DNA from: Halobacillus ihumii
Lineage (GTDB): Bacteria; Bacillota; Bacilli; Bacillales; Halobacillaceae
Reading direction: 5' to 3'
DNA length: 64,000 nt
Assembly (NCBI RefSeq): GCF_902726645.1
Contig: NZ_CACVAO010000001.1
Coordinates: forward strand, 372,001-436,000
Shown: piece after piece, positions 9,813 to 20,639 of the stretch
How the letters are laid out: each line of letters opens with the position of its first letter
Numbering within the stretch: position 1 is the first letter of the stretch
The notes under the pieces: generated by a model
Seen by the model: the letters and a program-made list of their open reading frames with translations, nothing else
Told to the model about the DNA's origin: nothing
Database searches by the model: none
Position numbers and translations under genes: made by a program

Positions 9813-11369
9813 ATGTCTAAACAAACCTTTCTACACGGAGCACTGATTCTAGTTGTTGCAGGACTTGTCACTCGTTTGCTCGGCTTTATCAATCGTATCG
9901 TTCTCGCCCGTGTAATGGGAGAAGAAGGCGTTGGGCTTTACATGATGGCTCTTCCTACATTATTTTTAGCCTATACGATCACACAATTTGGTCTCCCAGT
10001 GGCCATAGCTAAAAGGGTTTCTGAAGCGGAAGCTGTTGGAAACGAACGTCAGATTAAACGTATTTTAGCGGTGTCTCTTACAATAACTGGAACATTGAGC
10101 GTGGTATTCACAGTCGGTCTATTCATGCTCTCACCGCTTGTAGCTAACTACTTTTTAACCGATGAAAGAGCATTAGCTCCATTGCTCGCTATTACTCCAA
10201 TTCTTCCGATTGTTGCGATTTCATCTGTATTAAGAGGCTACTTTCAGGGACGACAAAACATGAAACCACAAGCTATTTCACAAGTCATTGAACAAGTCGT
10301 CCGAATTTCAGCTGTTTTTATTTTAACAAAACTTTTCTACCCATATGGAATTGAGTTTGCGGCAGCCGGAGCAATGATTGCCGTCATATTAGGTGAATTT
10401 GTTTCATTGATTTATATGACGAGACAATTTAATATCCATAAAAGATTTAAATTAAGAAAAACGTGGAAAAAGCATGTCCAAGAAGGGAAAAACACACTAA
10501 ATCAGCTCATGACGATTGCTTTACCTACTACAGGAAGCCGCTTCATCGGTTCCATCACACACTTCTTCGAACCTATCCTAGTCGCTCAAAGTCTTGCTTT
10601 TGCAGGGTTAACAGCCATTGAATCAACCAAACAATACGGAGAGCTTACGGGATATATTTTGCCATTACTCTTCCTGCCGACATTTTTAACTCATGCCCTT
10701 TCTGCTGCATTAGTTCCTTCCATTAGTGAAGCATCTGCTATGAGTAAAGGGAATACTATACAATATCGGATTTTACAATCGATTCGTCTCTCTCTTGCTT
10801 CCGGTGGGCTCGTCACTATTATTTTCATGATATTCCCATCGATTATTTTAATGACGATCTATGGTACAAGCAATGCAGCATTCCTGCTTCAGTTTATGGC
10901 ACCGTTCTTTTTACTTCATTACATTCAAACACCATTGCAAGCAAGCTTGCAAGCTCTGGATCTGGCAAAGTCCGCCATGTGGAACACCCTGATTGGTGCA
11001 TTGATAAAATTCGTAGTACTCGTGGGCTTAGCATCAAAACCTGAATTTGGTATTCACGGTGTAGCCATTGCCATGGTGGTGGGTGTAGTAGTTGTTACAA
11101 TACTGCATTTATCAGTCTTAATTCGACATGCTGGCTTTAAACTCCCGCCTTTGTTGGTGCTTCGGTTCTCTACTGTGATCGTTGCGACAGGCTGGATTGG
11201 TTACCAGCTCAAGGCACAGTGGCTGGCCGCAAGTCAGCCTTTAACGCAGCTCGTGGCGATGGGAATCGTTTTAACCATTGTTTATATCATTCTTTTATTT
11301 GTCTGCAGAATGCTTTATGTAAGTGAATGGAAACTTATCCCCTGGGGGAAAATATTTAAACAAAAGTAA
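9813..11369 (+). CDS. spoVB: Stage V sporulation protein B (MATE/MurJ-like flippase)
   Basis: Polytopic membrane protein (518 aa, about 14 helices) of the MVF/MOP flippase superfamily, required for spore cortex synthesis and probably moving lipid-linked precursors. Family features include LVTRLLGFINRIVLARVMGEEGVGLYMMALP at the N-terminus, VLRGYFQGRQNMKPQAISQ and LPLLFLPTFLTHALSAALVPSISEA. The start has GAAGGCGG upstream. It is divergent from comN and convergent with the DUF421 gene, with which it shares a terminator hairpin beginning inside its stop region. Confidence 0.93.
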   Translation: MSKQTFLHGALILVVAGLVTRLLGFINRIVLARVMGEEGVGLYMMALPTLFLAYTITQFGLPVAIAKRVSEAEAVGNERQIKRILAVSLTITGTLSVVFTVGLFMLSPLVANYFLTDERALAPLLAITPILPIVAISSVLRGYFQGRQNMKPQAISQVIEQVVRISAVFILTKLFYPYGIEFAAAGAMIAVILGEFVSLIYMTRQFNIHKRFKLRKTWKKHVQEGKNTLNQLMTIALPTTGSRFIGSITHFFEPILVAQSLAFAGLTAIESTKQYGELTGYILPLLFLPTFLTHALSAALVPSISEASAMSKGNTIQYRILQSIRLSLASGGLVTIIFMIFPSIILMTIYGTSNAAFLLQFMAPFFLLHYIQTPLQASLQALDLAKSAMWNTLIGALIKFVVLVGLASKPEFGIHGVAIAMVVGVVVVTILHLSVLIRHAGFKLPPLLVLRFSTVIVATGWIGYQLKAQWLAASQPLTQLVAMGIVLTIVYIILLFVCRMLYVSEWKLIPWGKIFKQK

Positions 11370-11399
11370 CCCGCATAAGCGATTTGCGGGTTACTTTTT
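11362..11399. terminator. Bidirectional terminator between spoVB and the DUF421 gene
   Basis: Perfect 14-bp stem (11362-11375 with 11385-11398), core AACCCGCA/TGCGGGTT, flanked by A and T runs on both sides. It overlaps the stop codons of both convergent genes. Confidence 0.85.
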
Positions 11400-12048
11400 A
11401 AGTATATTCGTCTTTCTCATCAATCCATATCACACCTTCTTCATTAATCGAACATAACGAAATGTCTTCAAACGATGTGTATCCTCGTTTCTTCACTTCA
11501 TTCATTAACCATGCTTTATTTTTTCTAGTTTGTTTTAAGCCACTATACTGGACTTTACCATCTGCAATCAGGATGACGGCATACCCCGAACTTCCATCTT
11601 TTTCTCTCTCAAAAACTGATAACTTACCAGAAGGTTCAAGAATGGCATACGCCACCCTGTCAATTTGTTGTATTCCTTGTTCACGGAGCTGCAGGAGTAA
11701 ATCCGAGAAATTGTACCGCTGCTTCCTCATTTCCCTCTCATCAATTCTTCCATGCTTTATTAGCATAGATGGCTTACCATCAAACCACATTCTAAAACGC
11801 TGGCTTTTCAAGGAGAAAAAGGCGCTTCCCCACTGAATTAGTAAAAGAATCAGCATGGGAACTAATGCTTGCATTACAGAGGCTTCTGGCTTTTCAATTA
11901 GAGAGACTGCAATTTCTGCAAGCATGATAAAGACAACTAGATCCATAACACTTAATTCGCCAATTTCGCGCTTCCCCATCAAACGAAAGACAACCAGAAT
12001 GATAACGTACGTAAATATGGTCCGAATAATCATCGCGCTCAGAAACAT
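11398..12048 (-). CDS. DUF421 (YetF-type) membrane protein, YrbG-like
   Basis: A 216-residue protein with three N-terminal membrane helices (about residues 5-80, including VFRLMGKREIGELSVMDLVVFIMLAEIAVSLIE) and a cytoplasmic YetF-type domain (RFRMWFDGKPSMLIKHGRIDEREMRKQRYNFSDLLLQLREQG). Bacillus species have several paralogues; by position this is YrbG. The family is associated with spore-related membrane functions in some members, but the biochemical role is not established. Convergent with spoVB. Confidence 0.8.
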   Translation of the reverse strand: MFLSAMIIRTIFTYVIILVVFRLMGKREIGELSVMDLVVFIMLAEIAVSLIEKPEASVMQALVPMLILLLIQWGSAFFSLKSQRFRMWFDGKPSMLIKHGRIDEREMRKQRYNFSDLLLQLREQGIQQIDRVAYAILEPSGKLSVFEREKDGSSGYAVILIADGKVQYSGLKQTRKNKAWLMNEVKKRGYTSFEDISLCSINEEGVIWIDEKDEYT

Positions 12049-12107
12049 ACCACCATCAACCCTTCAATATCACCTGCTCCTTATAACATGACCTAAAATA
12101 AGCATAT

Positions 12108-13397
12108 TTATGATAAAAAAGGAACCAAATATCGTAACACCACATAAATCGTACAAATCACGAGCGAGAGCAGCATCACAGGAATGCCATAAAGCGCAAA
12201 TTTCACGAAAGAAATTGGATGTTTATGACTCGCTGCGATCCCAGCCACTACCACATTCGCTGAAGCTCCTATGAGGGTAGCGTTACCTCCTAAGCAGGCC
12301 CCTAAAGCAAGAGACCACCACACTGGATCAACATTCATCATTCCGTACCCTTGAAGTTCTTGAACAACAGGGATCATGGCTGCCACAAAAGGGATATTAT
12401 CGACGAGACCCGACAACAAGCCAGAAGCCCAAAGCATCATAAGAGACGTTATGGGCATATCACCACCGGAAACGACCATCATACCCCGGGCAATTTCATC
12501 TATGATTCCCACTTTTTCTAGCCCACCCACTAATACAAATAAGCCGATAAAGAAAAACAGGGTAACCCATTCAACTTCTTGGAAAACGCGTTCCGCTGCA
12601 AGCTGCTTGTCTGATAAAAATAATAAAAGAAGTGCACCACTTACAGCAATGGTCGTAATGTCCATATGAATAAAAGGATGAAGCATAAATCCTGTGATTG
12701 TCAGGATCATCACAAGGATTGAATGAAACAGCAATTTATCCACGACTACATGCTCTCGAGCATCCATATCAAGTAATTGATTAGCAAGGCGCTGGTTATA
12801 AGCAAGTTGTTTTTTAAAAAGAAACAGAACTAGTCCTAACACCACTACAAAAATAATAATGACGACAGGGCCAAGATGATAAAGGAAAGAGAGGAAACTA
12901 AAATGCTCCACCGCCTGTCCGATCATAATATTGGGCGGGTCGCCAATCAGCGTGGCCGTTCCTCCTATATTGGCAGAAAGAATCGTTGTCAACAGATAAG
13001 GAAATGCAGGCAGGTGTAAACGTTCGATTAAGGTTAACAGCACCGGCACAAACAACATTACTGTCGTCACATTATCTAAAAAGGCCGAACCAATGGCTGT
13101 AAACATTGCCGTAACAACAAGTAGTGGAACGGGCTTACCTTGAACTGCCTGGGCCAGTTTTATAGCGGCAAATGTGAAAATTCCGGTCTTTTTTGTAATC
13201 GATACAAGTACCATCATGGAGAACAGGAGAGCGACGGTTTCCCAGTCAATAAAGCCTAGCGCCTCTTCCCAATCCAATACTTGAGTAATAAGAAGCAGCA
13301 CTCCTCCAGCTAAAGCTATAAGTGCCCTATTCCATTTCTCCGTCATAATTAAGCAATAACTAATCACAAAGATCAATAAAGCAAGTATTGTTGTCAT
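12108..13397 (-). CDS. ArsB/NhaD-type ion transporter
   Basis: Inner-membrane transporter of the ion-transporter (IT) superfamily, about 430 aa with 11-12 helices. Family signatures are FLDNVTTVMLFVPVLLTLIE and ANIGGTATLIGDPPNIMIG in the first half, and a matching repeat SGLVDNIPFVAAMIPV and LGACLGGNATLIGASANVV in the second half, showing the inverted-repeat fold. The substrate cannot be fixed from sequence: arsenite, sodium or a carboxylate are all possible, and no arsenic resistance genes are nearby. The second ATG (13397) has GGAG seven bases upstream and is preferred over the first at 13403. Confidence 0.8.
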   Translation of the reverse strand: MTTILALLIFVISYCLIMTEKWNRALIALAGGVLLLITQVLDWEEALGFIDWETVALLFSMMVLVSITKKTGIFTFAAIKLAQAVQGKPVPLLVVTAMFTAIGSAFLDNVTTVMLFVPVLLTLIERLHLPAFPYLLTTILSANIGGTATLIGDPPNIMIGQAVEHFSFLSFLYHLGPVVIIIFVVVLGLVLFLFKKQLAYNQRLANQLLDMDAREHVVVDKLLFHSILVMILTITGFMLHPFIHMDITTIAVSGALLLLFLSDKQLAAERVFQEVEWVTLFFFIGLFVLVGGLEKVGIIDEIARGMMVVSGGDMPITSLMMLWASGLLSGLVDNIPFVAAMIPVVQELQGYGMMNVDPVWWSLALGACLGGNATLIGASANVVVAGIAASHKHPISFVKFALYGIPVMLLSLVICTIYVVLRYLVPFLS

Positions 13398-13515
13398 ACA
13401 CATACTCCTTTTAAACGGTACTTTTCTTATACCTATTCAAAAGGTCGGTAAAATATCTACTTCTATCTATAGGGGATTTATGCATATAGTTTAGAAGACA
13501 AGCTAAAAAAAGGGG

Positions 13516-13911
13516 ATGATGTTCTTGAAGAAACTCCTGCAAGGTGTTCTCGGCTACGGCATAGGTTCAATCCTGTTATTGATGGTAGTGGTTGCTGCTG
13601 TTCTCGCTATTCTCCTGCGTTTTACAACTATTGATATCGATACCCTCAATCAAATTTCGTTAGTAGCCGGCTTAACCATCCTGGCTTTTGGCGGGCTTAT
13701 TGCCGCCTATAAAGCAGAACAAAAAGGATGGTTGTCTGGTATTTTAACAGGGCTGATTTTCGCATTAGCTATGATTGGATTTCAATTAATATTTGAGAAT
13801 TCGTGGGTTTCTCTCACCCAGTTGAGCTATTTTGGAGGCCTTGTTATTGCTGCATTATTAGGAGGAATGATCGGGGTCAATATGCCAAGAAGAACTACCG
13901 AAAAAAAATAG
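13516..13911 (+). CDS. TIGR04086 family membrane protein (YrzE-like)
   Basis: Small four-helix membrane protein (131 aa at most) of unknown function, conserved next to yajC in Bacillaceae (YrzE in B. subtilis). Helices cover roughly residues 15-35, 45-65, 75-95 and 105-125, with LLGGMIGVNMPRR at the end. The start is ambiguous: ATG at 13516 directly abuts AGGGG, so ATG 13519 or TTG 13525, which have better spacing, may be the real one. It is on the plus strand and convergent with yajC. Confidence 0.75.
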   Translation: MMFLKKLLQGVLGYGIGSILLLMVVVAAVLAILLRFTTIDIDTLNQISLVAGLTILAFGGLIAAYKAEQKGWLSGILTGLIFALAMIGFQLIFENSWVSLTQLSYFGGLVIAALLGGMIGVNMPRRTTEKK

Positions 13912-13973
13912 CTGAACATCATCCAGCTAAAGTCAGTTTAGTAAAATGAGTACTAATTTATTTGAACGATTAT

Positions 13974-14002
13974 AAAAAAATCCCGCTGATTGCGGGATTT
14001 TT
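13974..14002. terminator. Bidirectional terminator between yrzE-like gene and yajC
   Basis: Stem AAATCCCGC (13978-13986) with GCGGGATTT (13992-14000), loop of five bases, with an A run before and a T run after. Works for both convergent genes. Confidence 0.85.
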
Positions 14003-14005
14003 CCA

Positions 14006-14269
14006 TTAATCTTGATTAAGCTTTTCACGTACAGAGGAACGGTCAAACTTCATTTGTGTACCATCCTGGGAGCTAATAATTAATGTAGCTTCGTCCAATG
14101 CATGGATTGTCCCATGTAGACCTCCAATGGTAATGATTCTATCTCCTTTTTGAAGTTCCGTCTGCATTTGCTGCACTTTCTTTTGTTTCTTCTGTTGTGG
14201 ACGGATTAACAGGAAATAAAATATAACAAACATCAAAATAATCGGCAATAACCCAACTAATGTATCCAT
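14006..14269 (-). CDS. yajC: Preprotein translocase subunit YajC
   Basis: An 87-residue protein with one N-terminal membrane helix (residues about 4-22) followed by RPQQKKQKKVQQMQTELQKGDRIITIGGLHGTI, the typical YajC sequence. It associates with SecDF and the Sec translocon. The start has GGGGGAA upstream. It is 15 bp downstream of tgt and probably ends the queA-tgt-yajC transcript, with a strong terminator just after it. Confidence 0.95.
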   Translation of the reverse strand: MDTLVGLLPIILMFVIFYFLLIRPQQKKQKKVQQMQTELQKGDRIITIGGLHGTIHALDEATLIISSQDGTQMKFDRSSVREKLNQD

Positions 14270-14284
14270 TCATATTCCCCCTTT

Positions 14285-16472
<2,188 letters not shown>

Positions 16473-16492
16473 GTCAATCCCCTATTCTAAAC

Positions 16493-16693
16493 TTAACGAA
16501 TTTTGCCGATAATATAAAAAATGAGTGATAACACTATACTGACTATAATTGAAGTCATAATTGGAAAATAGAAAGTAACATTGCCTTTTTTAAAACTAAT
16601 ATCACCTGGCAGTTTACCAATCAGACTCCAAATAATTCCGATAACTATAAATACAATCCCTATTACAATAAAGATTTTTCCAAACCCAGTCAA
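16493..16693 (-). CDS. DUF2905 family small membrane protein
   Basis: A 66-residue protein with two membrane helices (about 5-25 and 42-63) around the conserved [19 protein letters not shown] segment that defines DUF2905. Function unknown. It starts at a TTG that overlaps the ruvB stop codon, with GAGGTG eight bases upstream, so translation is coupled to ruvB. The ruvA-ruvB-DUF2905-queA order is common in Firmicutes. Confidence 0.85.
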   Translation of the reverse strand: MTGFGKIFIVIGIVFIVIGIIWSLIGKLPGDISFKKGNVTFYFPIMTSIIVSIVLSLIFYIIGKIR

Positions 16694-17691
16694 GCTTCTG
16701 GCACCTCTCTATTAAAATGGATGTATGCTTTCGGCGTCACCATTCTGCCTCTTGGTGTCCGCTGAATAAAGCCCATCTGTAATAAAAATGGTTCGTAGAC
16801 ATCTTCAATCGTTTGAGATTCTTCCCCAATCGTAGCCGCGATCGTATCTAATCCTACAGGTCCCCCTTTGAAGCTGTCCATAATAGCCGTTAATAATTTA
16901 TGGTCAATATGGTCAAGTCCCTCTCCGTCGACTTGCAGCATTTTCAACGCAGTCTTAGTCGTTTCCTCATTGATCATATCTTCCCCTTTTACTTGAGCAA
17001 TATCACGTACCCGCTTCAATAAGCGGTTTGCAATTCGCGGCGTCCCCCGGGATCTGCGCGCAACTTCGACAGCAGCATCTCTTGCGATCTCTACGTAAAA
17101 GATATCTGCTGTCCGTTCCACGATGTCACATAACGCACCTGGGTCATAAAAATCAAGGCGGCTATGCACGCCAAACCGGTCACGCAACGGAGCAGACAAT
17201 AATCCTGCTCGCGTCGTAGCACCAACAAGGGTAAATGGCGGAAGGTCCAGCCGAACGGACCTGGCGCTAGGACCACTCCCGACAACGATATCTAGACAGA
17301 AGTCCTCCATAGCGGGATAAAGAATTTCTTCTACAGAACGGGGCAGCCGATGAATTTCATCAATAAATAAAATATCCCCTGCTTCTAATGAGGATAAAAT
17401 GGCTGCTAAATCACCAGCACGTTCAATAGCTGGACCAGATGTGGAGCGAAATTGACCTTCCATTTCATTTGCAATAATTGAAGCAAGTGTTGTTTTACCA
17501 AGACCAGGAGGACCATACAGTAGAACGTGATCAAGCGGTTCATGACGCATTTTTGCAGCTTCGATAAAAATACGCAGGTTCTCCTTTGTTTTCTCTTGGC
17601 CAATATATTGATTGAGGCTTTCTGGACGGAGGCTTAGCTCAATTTGCCGTTCTTCTCCTTGTAATTCTCCTGATATCATGCGTTCTTCCAT
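16690..17691 (-). CDS. ruvB: Holliday junction branch migration helicase RuvB
   Basis: AAA+ motor (333 aa) that drives branch migration of Holliday junctions with RuvA. Visible motifs are Walker [15 protein letters not shown], Walker [11 protein letters not shown], sensor 1 GATTRAGLL and the arginine finger in APLRDRFG, followed by the winged-helix C-terminal domain ([17 protein letters not shown]). Begins 19 bp after ruvA, operonic. Confidence 0.98.
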   Translation of the reverse strand: MEERMISGELQGEERQIELSLRPESLNQYIGQEKTKENLRIFIEAAKMRHEPLDHVLLYGPPGLGKTTLASIIANEMEGQFRSTSGPAIERAGDLAAILSSLEAGDILFIDEIHRLPRSVEEILYPAMEDFCLDIVVGSGPSARSVRLDLPPFTLVGATTRAGLLSAPLRDRFGVHSRLDFYDPGALCDIVERTADIFYVEIARDAAVEVARRSRGTPRIANRLLKRVRDIAQVKGEDMINEETTKTALKMLQVDGEGLDHIDHKLLTAIMDSFKGGPVGLDTIAATIGEESQTIEDVYEPFLLQMGFIQRTPRGRMVTPKAYIHFNREVPEA

Positions 17692-17709
17692 AGATTTACC
17701 TCCTTCCCT

Positions 17710-18327
17710 CTATGATTTCATGAGCATCTGAAGTCCTTTTCTAACCAGATCATCAACCTGTCCCTGTTTTGACTTGAGCAGTTCACTGTGAACCGTTTTA
17801 AGCTCGCGATCAGAATAACCCAGTGCCTTCAAAGCTTCAAGCGCTTCTTCTATATGTACTCGTTTATCCTTCACAGTAGGATCTTCCTGATAGAAAAGCG
17901 AGTCTTCATTTTCTTCTTCTGGAAGCCAGACAATCAGTTTACCTTTCAAATCTAAAATCATCTGTCGGGCTGTCTTCTTGCCTACCCCAGGAAAACGGGT
18001 TAAGTATTTCTCATCTTCTTGTTCGATAGCCGAGACAAATTCTGGTACACTTACGGATCCCAATATGGCGAGTGCACCCTTTGGACCGATTCCAGAAACA
18101 TTCAGAAGCTTAGCAAATAAAAGCTTGTCTTCTTTCTTCTTAAAGCCAAACAGTAATTGCTGATCTTCTCTTATATAATGAAAAGTATGGATTTTAACTT
18201 CCCTGTGCTTTTCGCTTTGAAAATGAAGGGGATTAGCGCAAAGAATTTCATACCCAATCCCTTGAGTTTCAACCGTAATTGAATCGTCCTCTACTGTTGT
18301 CAGGAGGCCTTTTACATAAGCAATCAT
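17710..18327 (-). CDS. ruvA: Holliday junction DNA-binding protein RuvA
   Basis: Tetrameric four-way-junction binder (205 aa) that targets RuvB. The N-terminal OB domain begins MIAYVKGLLTTVEDDSI. Two helix-hairpin-helix motifs follow (LLNVSGIGPKGALAIL and LTRFPGVGKKTARQMILDL), and the C-terminal domain III (EALEALKALGYSDRELKTV) contacts RuvB. First gene of the ruvA-ruvB unit. Confidence 0.97.
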   Translation of the reverse strand: MIAYVKGLLTTVEDDSITVETQGIGYEILCANPLHFQSEKHREVKIHTFHYIREDQQLLFGFKKKEDKLLFAKLLNVSGIGPKGALAILGSVSVPEFVSAIEQEDEKYLTRFPGVGKKTARQMILDLKGKLIVWLPEEENEDSLFYQEDPTVKDKRVHIEEALEALKALGYSDRELKTVHSELLKSKQGQVDDLVRKGLQMLMKS

Positions 18328-18445
18328 TCATCTATTTCCCTTCTGAACCTAAATTATTGTCACTCTGTTCATTGTAACACACAAGCACACGTTCGTATAA
18401 AAGAAAAACCGGAAAGCAAAGTGGGAAATGACAATAATTTTTAAC

Positions 18446-18485
18446 GAAAAAAGGATGTTCAGAAAACCTCTTCTGAACATCCTTT
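18446..18485 (-). terminator. Terminator after bofC
   Basis: Perfect 15-bp stem (18450-18464 with 18471-18485), loop of six bases, followed on the minus strand by TTTTCG. It lies between the bofC stop and ruvA, so bofC is cut off from ruvAB. The rest of the 228-bp spacer shows no other clear element. Confidence 0.88.
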
Positions 18486-18556
18486 CGTCTATAGCATGGC
18501 CATGAATAGTTCTATTCGGCAACACTGCCGGAAATTTAGTAGATCTATCAATTGCG

Positions 18557-19114
18557 TTACATATCCTCGGCCTCAGTATATTGACTGATGACTTGCTGAA
18601 AATGCTCAGAACTGGTTATTTTGATTCCATCCGTCAATATTAGTTTACTTTTTGCCTCAAGGGGCTTAAGTGGAATAGGATTAAATGACTCCATTACATT
18701 TCCTTCATTAGGTGTTCCTTGAAAGACTGCCAATTCTCCATCCTCTGTCACGCCAAAGTAGCCCTGTTGTTCTGTAATCGGAGAAATTTCATTAACCTGT
18801 TTAGAAAAAACCATATTCTCCAGTTCATGTTCTTCAATCGTCCAGTCGCTGTACTTGGCCCAGAAGTCTTCCATTGACCAAATGACCTCTTGTTCCTCAG
18901 TAATCTCTGTAACCCCGTCTATATAGTGCTTTTTAGTAATAACATGAAAGGTGACCGGCTCTTTGTGACTAGGTGTAGAAGATACCATTTCTGCTTTTCT
19001 CTCTACCGATCTTTGTTTAGGCACGTCCTCCCCTGATAACGTCTCATCGGTCCCAGAAAGCTGCCATATAGTAAACGAAAGAATAAGCATAACTCCATAA
19101 ATCCATCGGAACAT
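18557..19114 (-). CDS. bofC: BofC, forespore regulator of the sigma-K checkpoint
   Basis: Exported forespore protein that in B. subtilis restrains the SpoIVB signal for pro-sigma-K processing. The 185-residue protein starts MFRWIYGVMLILSF, a signal peptide or anchor, followed by a hydrophilic domain with VTEITEEQEVIWSMEDFWAKYSDW and EISPITEQQGYFGVTEDGELAVFQG, the BofC C-terminal domain. The start at 19114 has GAGGAGGATC at ideal spacing; the frame runs further up but without a ribosome site. Located between ruvA and yebC as in Bacillus. A sigma-G-like promoter precedes it. Confidence 0.9.
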   Translation of the reverse strand: MFRWIYGVMLILSFTIWQLSGTDETLSGEDVPKQRSVERKAEMVSSTPSHKEPVTFHVITKKHYIDGVTEITEEQEVIWSMEDFWAKYSDWTIEEHELENMVFSKQVNEISPITEQQGYFGVTEDGELAVFQGTPNEGNVMESFNPIPLKPLEAKSKLILTDGIKITSSEHFQQVISQYTEAEDM

Positions 19115-19135
19115 TTTGATCCTCCTCACAAATAA

Positions 19136-19176
19136 AATAGCTTCTGTTTCTAGTATGTACAGAAACAAAAGCTATT
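19136..19176 (-). terminator. Terminator after yebC
   Basis: A 16-bp stem with one wobble (19136-19151 with 19161-19176) and a nine-base loop, followed on the minus strand by TTATTTG. It lies between the yebC stop and the bofC ribosome site. Confidence 0.8.
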
Positions 19177-19180
19177 ATTA
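19151..19180 (-). promoter_or_regulatory. Sigma-G-like promoter of bofC, inside the yebC terminator
   Basis: Minus strand: TAATA (19176-19180), 18 bp, CATACTA (19151-19157). The -10 fits the sigma-G consensus CATNHTA exactly and the -35 fits GHATR in four of five positions. B. subtilis bofC is transcribed by sigma-G. The -10 sits in the loop side of the yebC terminator hairpin. Confidence 0.5.
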
Positions 19181-19193
19181 GGAGGATTTCATT

Positions 19194-19946
19194 TTACGAG
19201 AGCTGTTCGAGTATTTCATCATCCGCATCTAAATTGTGATAGATGTCCTGCACGTCATCATGATCTTCAAGCATATCAATCAGCTTCAACATTTTTTCAA
19301 CGCCTTCTTTATCCAGGGGCGTATAAGTGCTCGGGAACATCGTCACTTCTGAAGTTTGAAAGGTATATCCATCTTTTTCAAGGGATGCCTTAACTTCTGT
19401 AAAATCTTCAGGTGCTGTGAAAATTTCAAACTGGTCTTCACCAGTTTCCATTTCCTCTGCACCTGCTTCGATTACTTCCAGCATCAAGTCATCTTCATCT
19501 GCTTCTGTTGATTGTCTATCGATGACTAGATAACCTTTTCGGTCAAACATGAAGCTGACACAGCCATTTTCACCAAGATTTCCATCATTTTTGTTAAAGG
19601 CATGACGAACATCGGCAGCAGTTCTGTTTTTATTATCGGTGAGTACTTTAACCATTACGGCTACGCCGCCTGGTCCATAGCCTTCGTATGTGAACTCTTC
19701 ATAATTTACGCCATCGAGATCGCCTGTAGCTTTTTTAATAGCCCGGTCTATATTATCGTTTGGCATATTGTTGGATTTCGCTTTTTCTACCGCTAAACGA
19801 AGGTTTGAATTCATTTCCTGATCTCCGCCGCCTTCTTTAGCAGCCATGAAGATTTCACGAGCGAGCTTCATAAACAGCTTACCACGCTTGGCATCCTGCG
19901 CCCCTTTACGACGTTTAATATTGTTCCATTTTGAATGTCCAGCCAT
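19194..19946 (-). CDS. yebC: YebC/PmpR family protein
   Basis: Cytoplasmic protein of 250 residues starting [25 protein letters not shown], the hallmark of the family, with [18 protein letters not shown] and [13 protein letters not shown] further on. Members have been described as DNA-binding transcriptional regulators and, more recently, as ribosome-associated factors helping translation of proline stretches; sequence alone does not decide which applies. It matches B. subtilis yrbC by position and has a strong terminator after it. Confidence 0.93.
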   Translation of the reverse strand: MAGHSKWNNIKRRKGAQDAKRGKLFMKLAREIFMAAKEGGGDQEMNSNLRLAVEKAKSNNMPNDNIDRAIKKATGDLDGVNYEEFTYEGYGPGGVAVMVKVLTDNKNRTAADVRHAFNKNDGNLGENGCVSFMFDRKGYLVIDRQSTEADEDDLMLEVIEAGAEEMETGEDQFEIFTAPEDFTEVKASLEKDGYTFQTSEVTMFPSTYTPLDKEGVEKMLKLIDMLEDHDDVQDIYHNLDADDEILEQLS

Positions 19947-20024
19947 AGGTATTTCTCCTCTCTTGGAGCAAGTTTTCCCTATAACAATATATCACATTTG
20001 AAAATAGATATTAAACAATCAGGA

Positions 20025-20579
20025 TTAATCGTTCTGCTGAAAAAATTGTTTGATTTTTTCTCTTAGGTTTTCTGGCAGTTGTTGAGCCTTTGACCTTGCA
20101 TTCAAATCTTTTACATCTTCCCACTGACTATTGTTTGAGTAAATCGTAACGGGAAGATCAGTCATGGGTTCTACCTTTTGACGTATCTTCTTAATCACCT
20201 TGCCATTCCTTCGATCATGTGGGTTAATCATAACAGCTACATACACTCGTTCACCGTTTGTAAAAGTTTGGGTTTGAGTAACTTCTTTAAATTCATTAAC
20301 GGCCTGGGTAATTTCCATGGAATCTTCATTATTGAAATCGTTATCGTGGGACCTGTTTGTTTCGCTATATTTTGTATCCCGCATTTCCTCATCTGCCCGT
20401 CGCTTAAAGTAGTTTTCCTCACCTGTTGGAATTTTCCCTTCTTGCTTCGGGGCATCTTCTTTTCCATATTCAACCGGTTCGTAAAAGTAACTTTCCTTGC
20501 CTGTCTCAGCAGGTTCATCAGCTTGACAAGCAACGAGAAACATACCACTCAATAGAGAAACAGCAATTATTTTCCACAT
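20025..20579 (-). CDS. YhcN/YlaJ family sporulation lipoprotein (CoxA-like)
   Basis: Lipoprotein of 184 residues: signal peptide MWKIIAVSLLSGMFLVAC with lipobox LVAC, then a hydrophilic stretch rich in E, K and D, and a C-terminal YhcN/YlaJ domain (TNGERVYVAVMINPHDRRNGKVIKKIRQKVE). By position between yebC and safA it corresponds to B. subtilis coxA (yrbB), a spore cortex protein. The second ATG (20579) is preferred because GGAG is ten bases upstream of it but only one base from the first ATG. It begins 60 bp after nadE. Confidence 0.82.
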   Translation of the reverse strand: MWKIIAVSLLSGMFLVACQADEPAETGKESYFYEPVEYGKEDAPKQEGKIPTGEENYFKRRADEEMRDTKYSETNRSHDNDFNNEDSMEITQAVNEFKEVTQTQTFTNGERVYVAVMINPHDRRNGKVIKKIRQKVEPMTDLPVTIYSNNSQWEDVKDLNARSKAQQLPENLREKIKQFFQQND

Positions 20580-20639
20580 AAAAAACATTCTCCTTTTTCC
20601 ATTACTATGGACTAAGAAGAATGTTTTACTCAGTTAATA

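Noticed and set aside
12108..13397. Specific arsenite efflux pump (ArsB) call
   Set aside because: Family motifs are shared by NhaD and other ion transporters, and no ars regulator or reductase is nearby.
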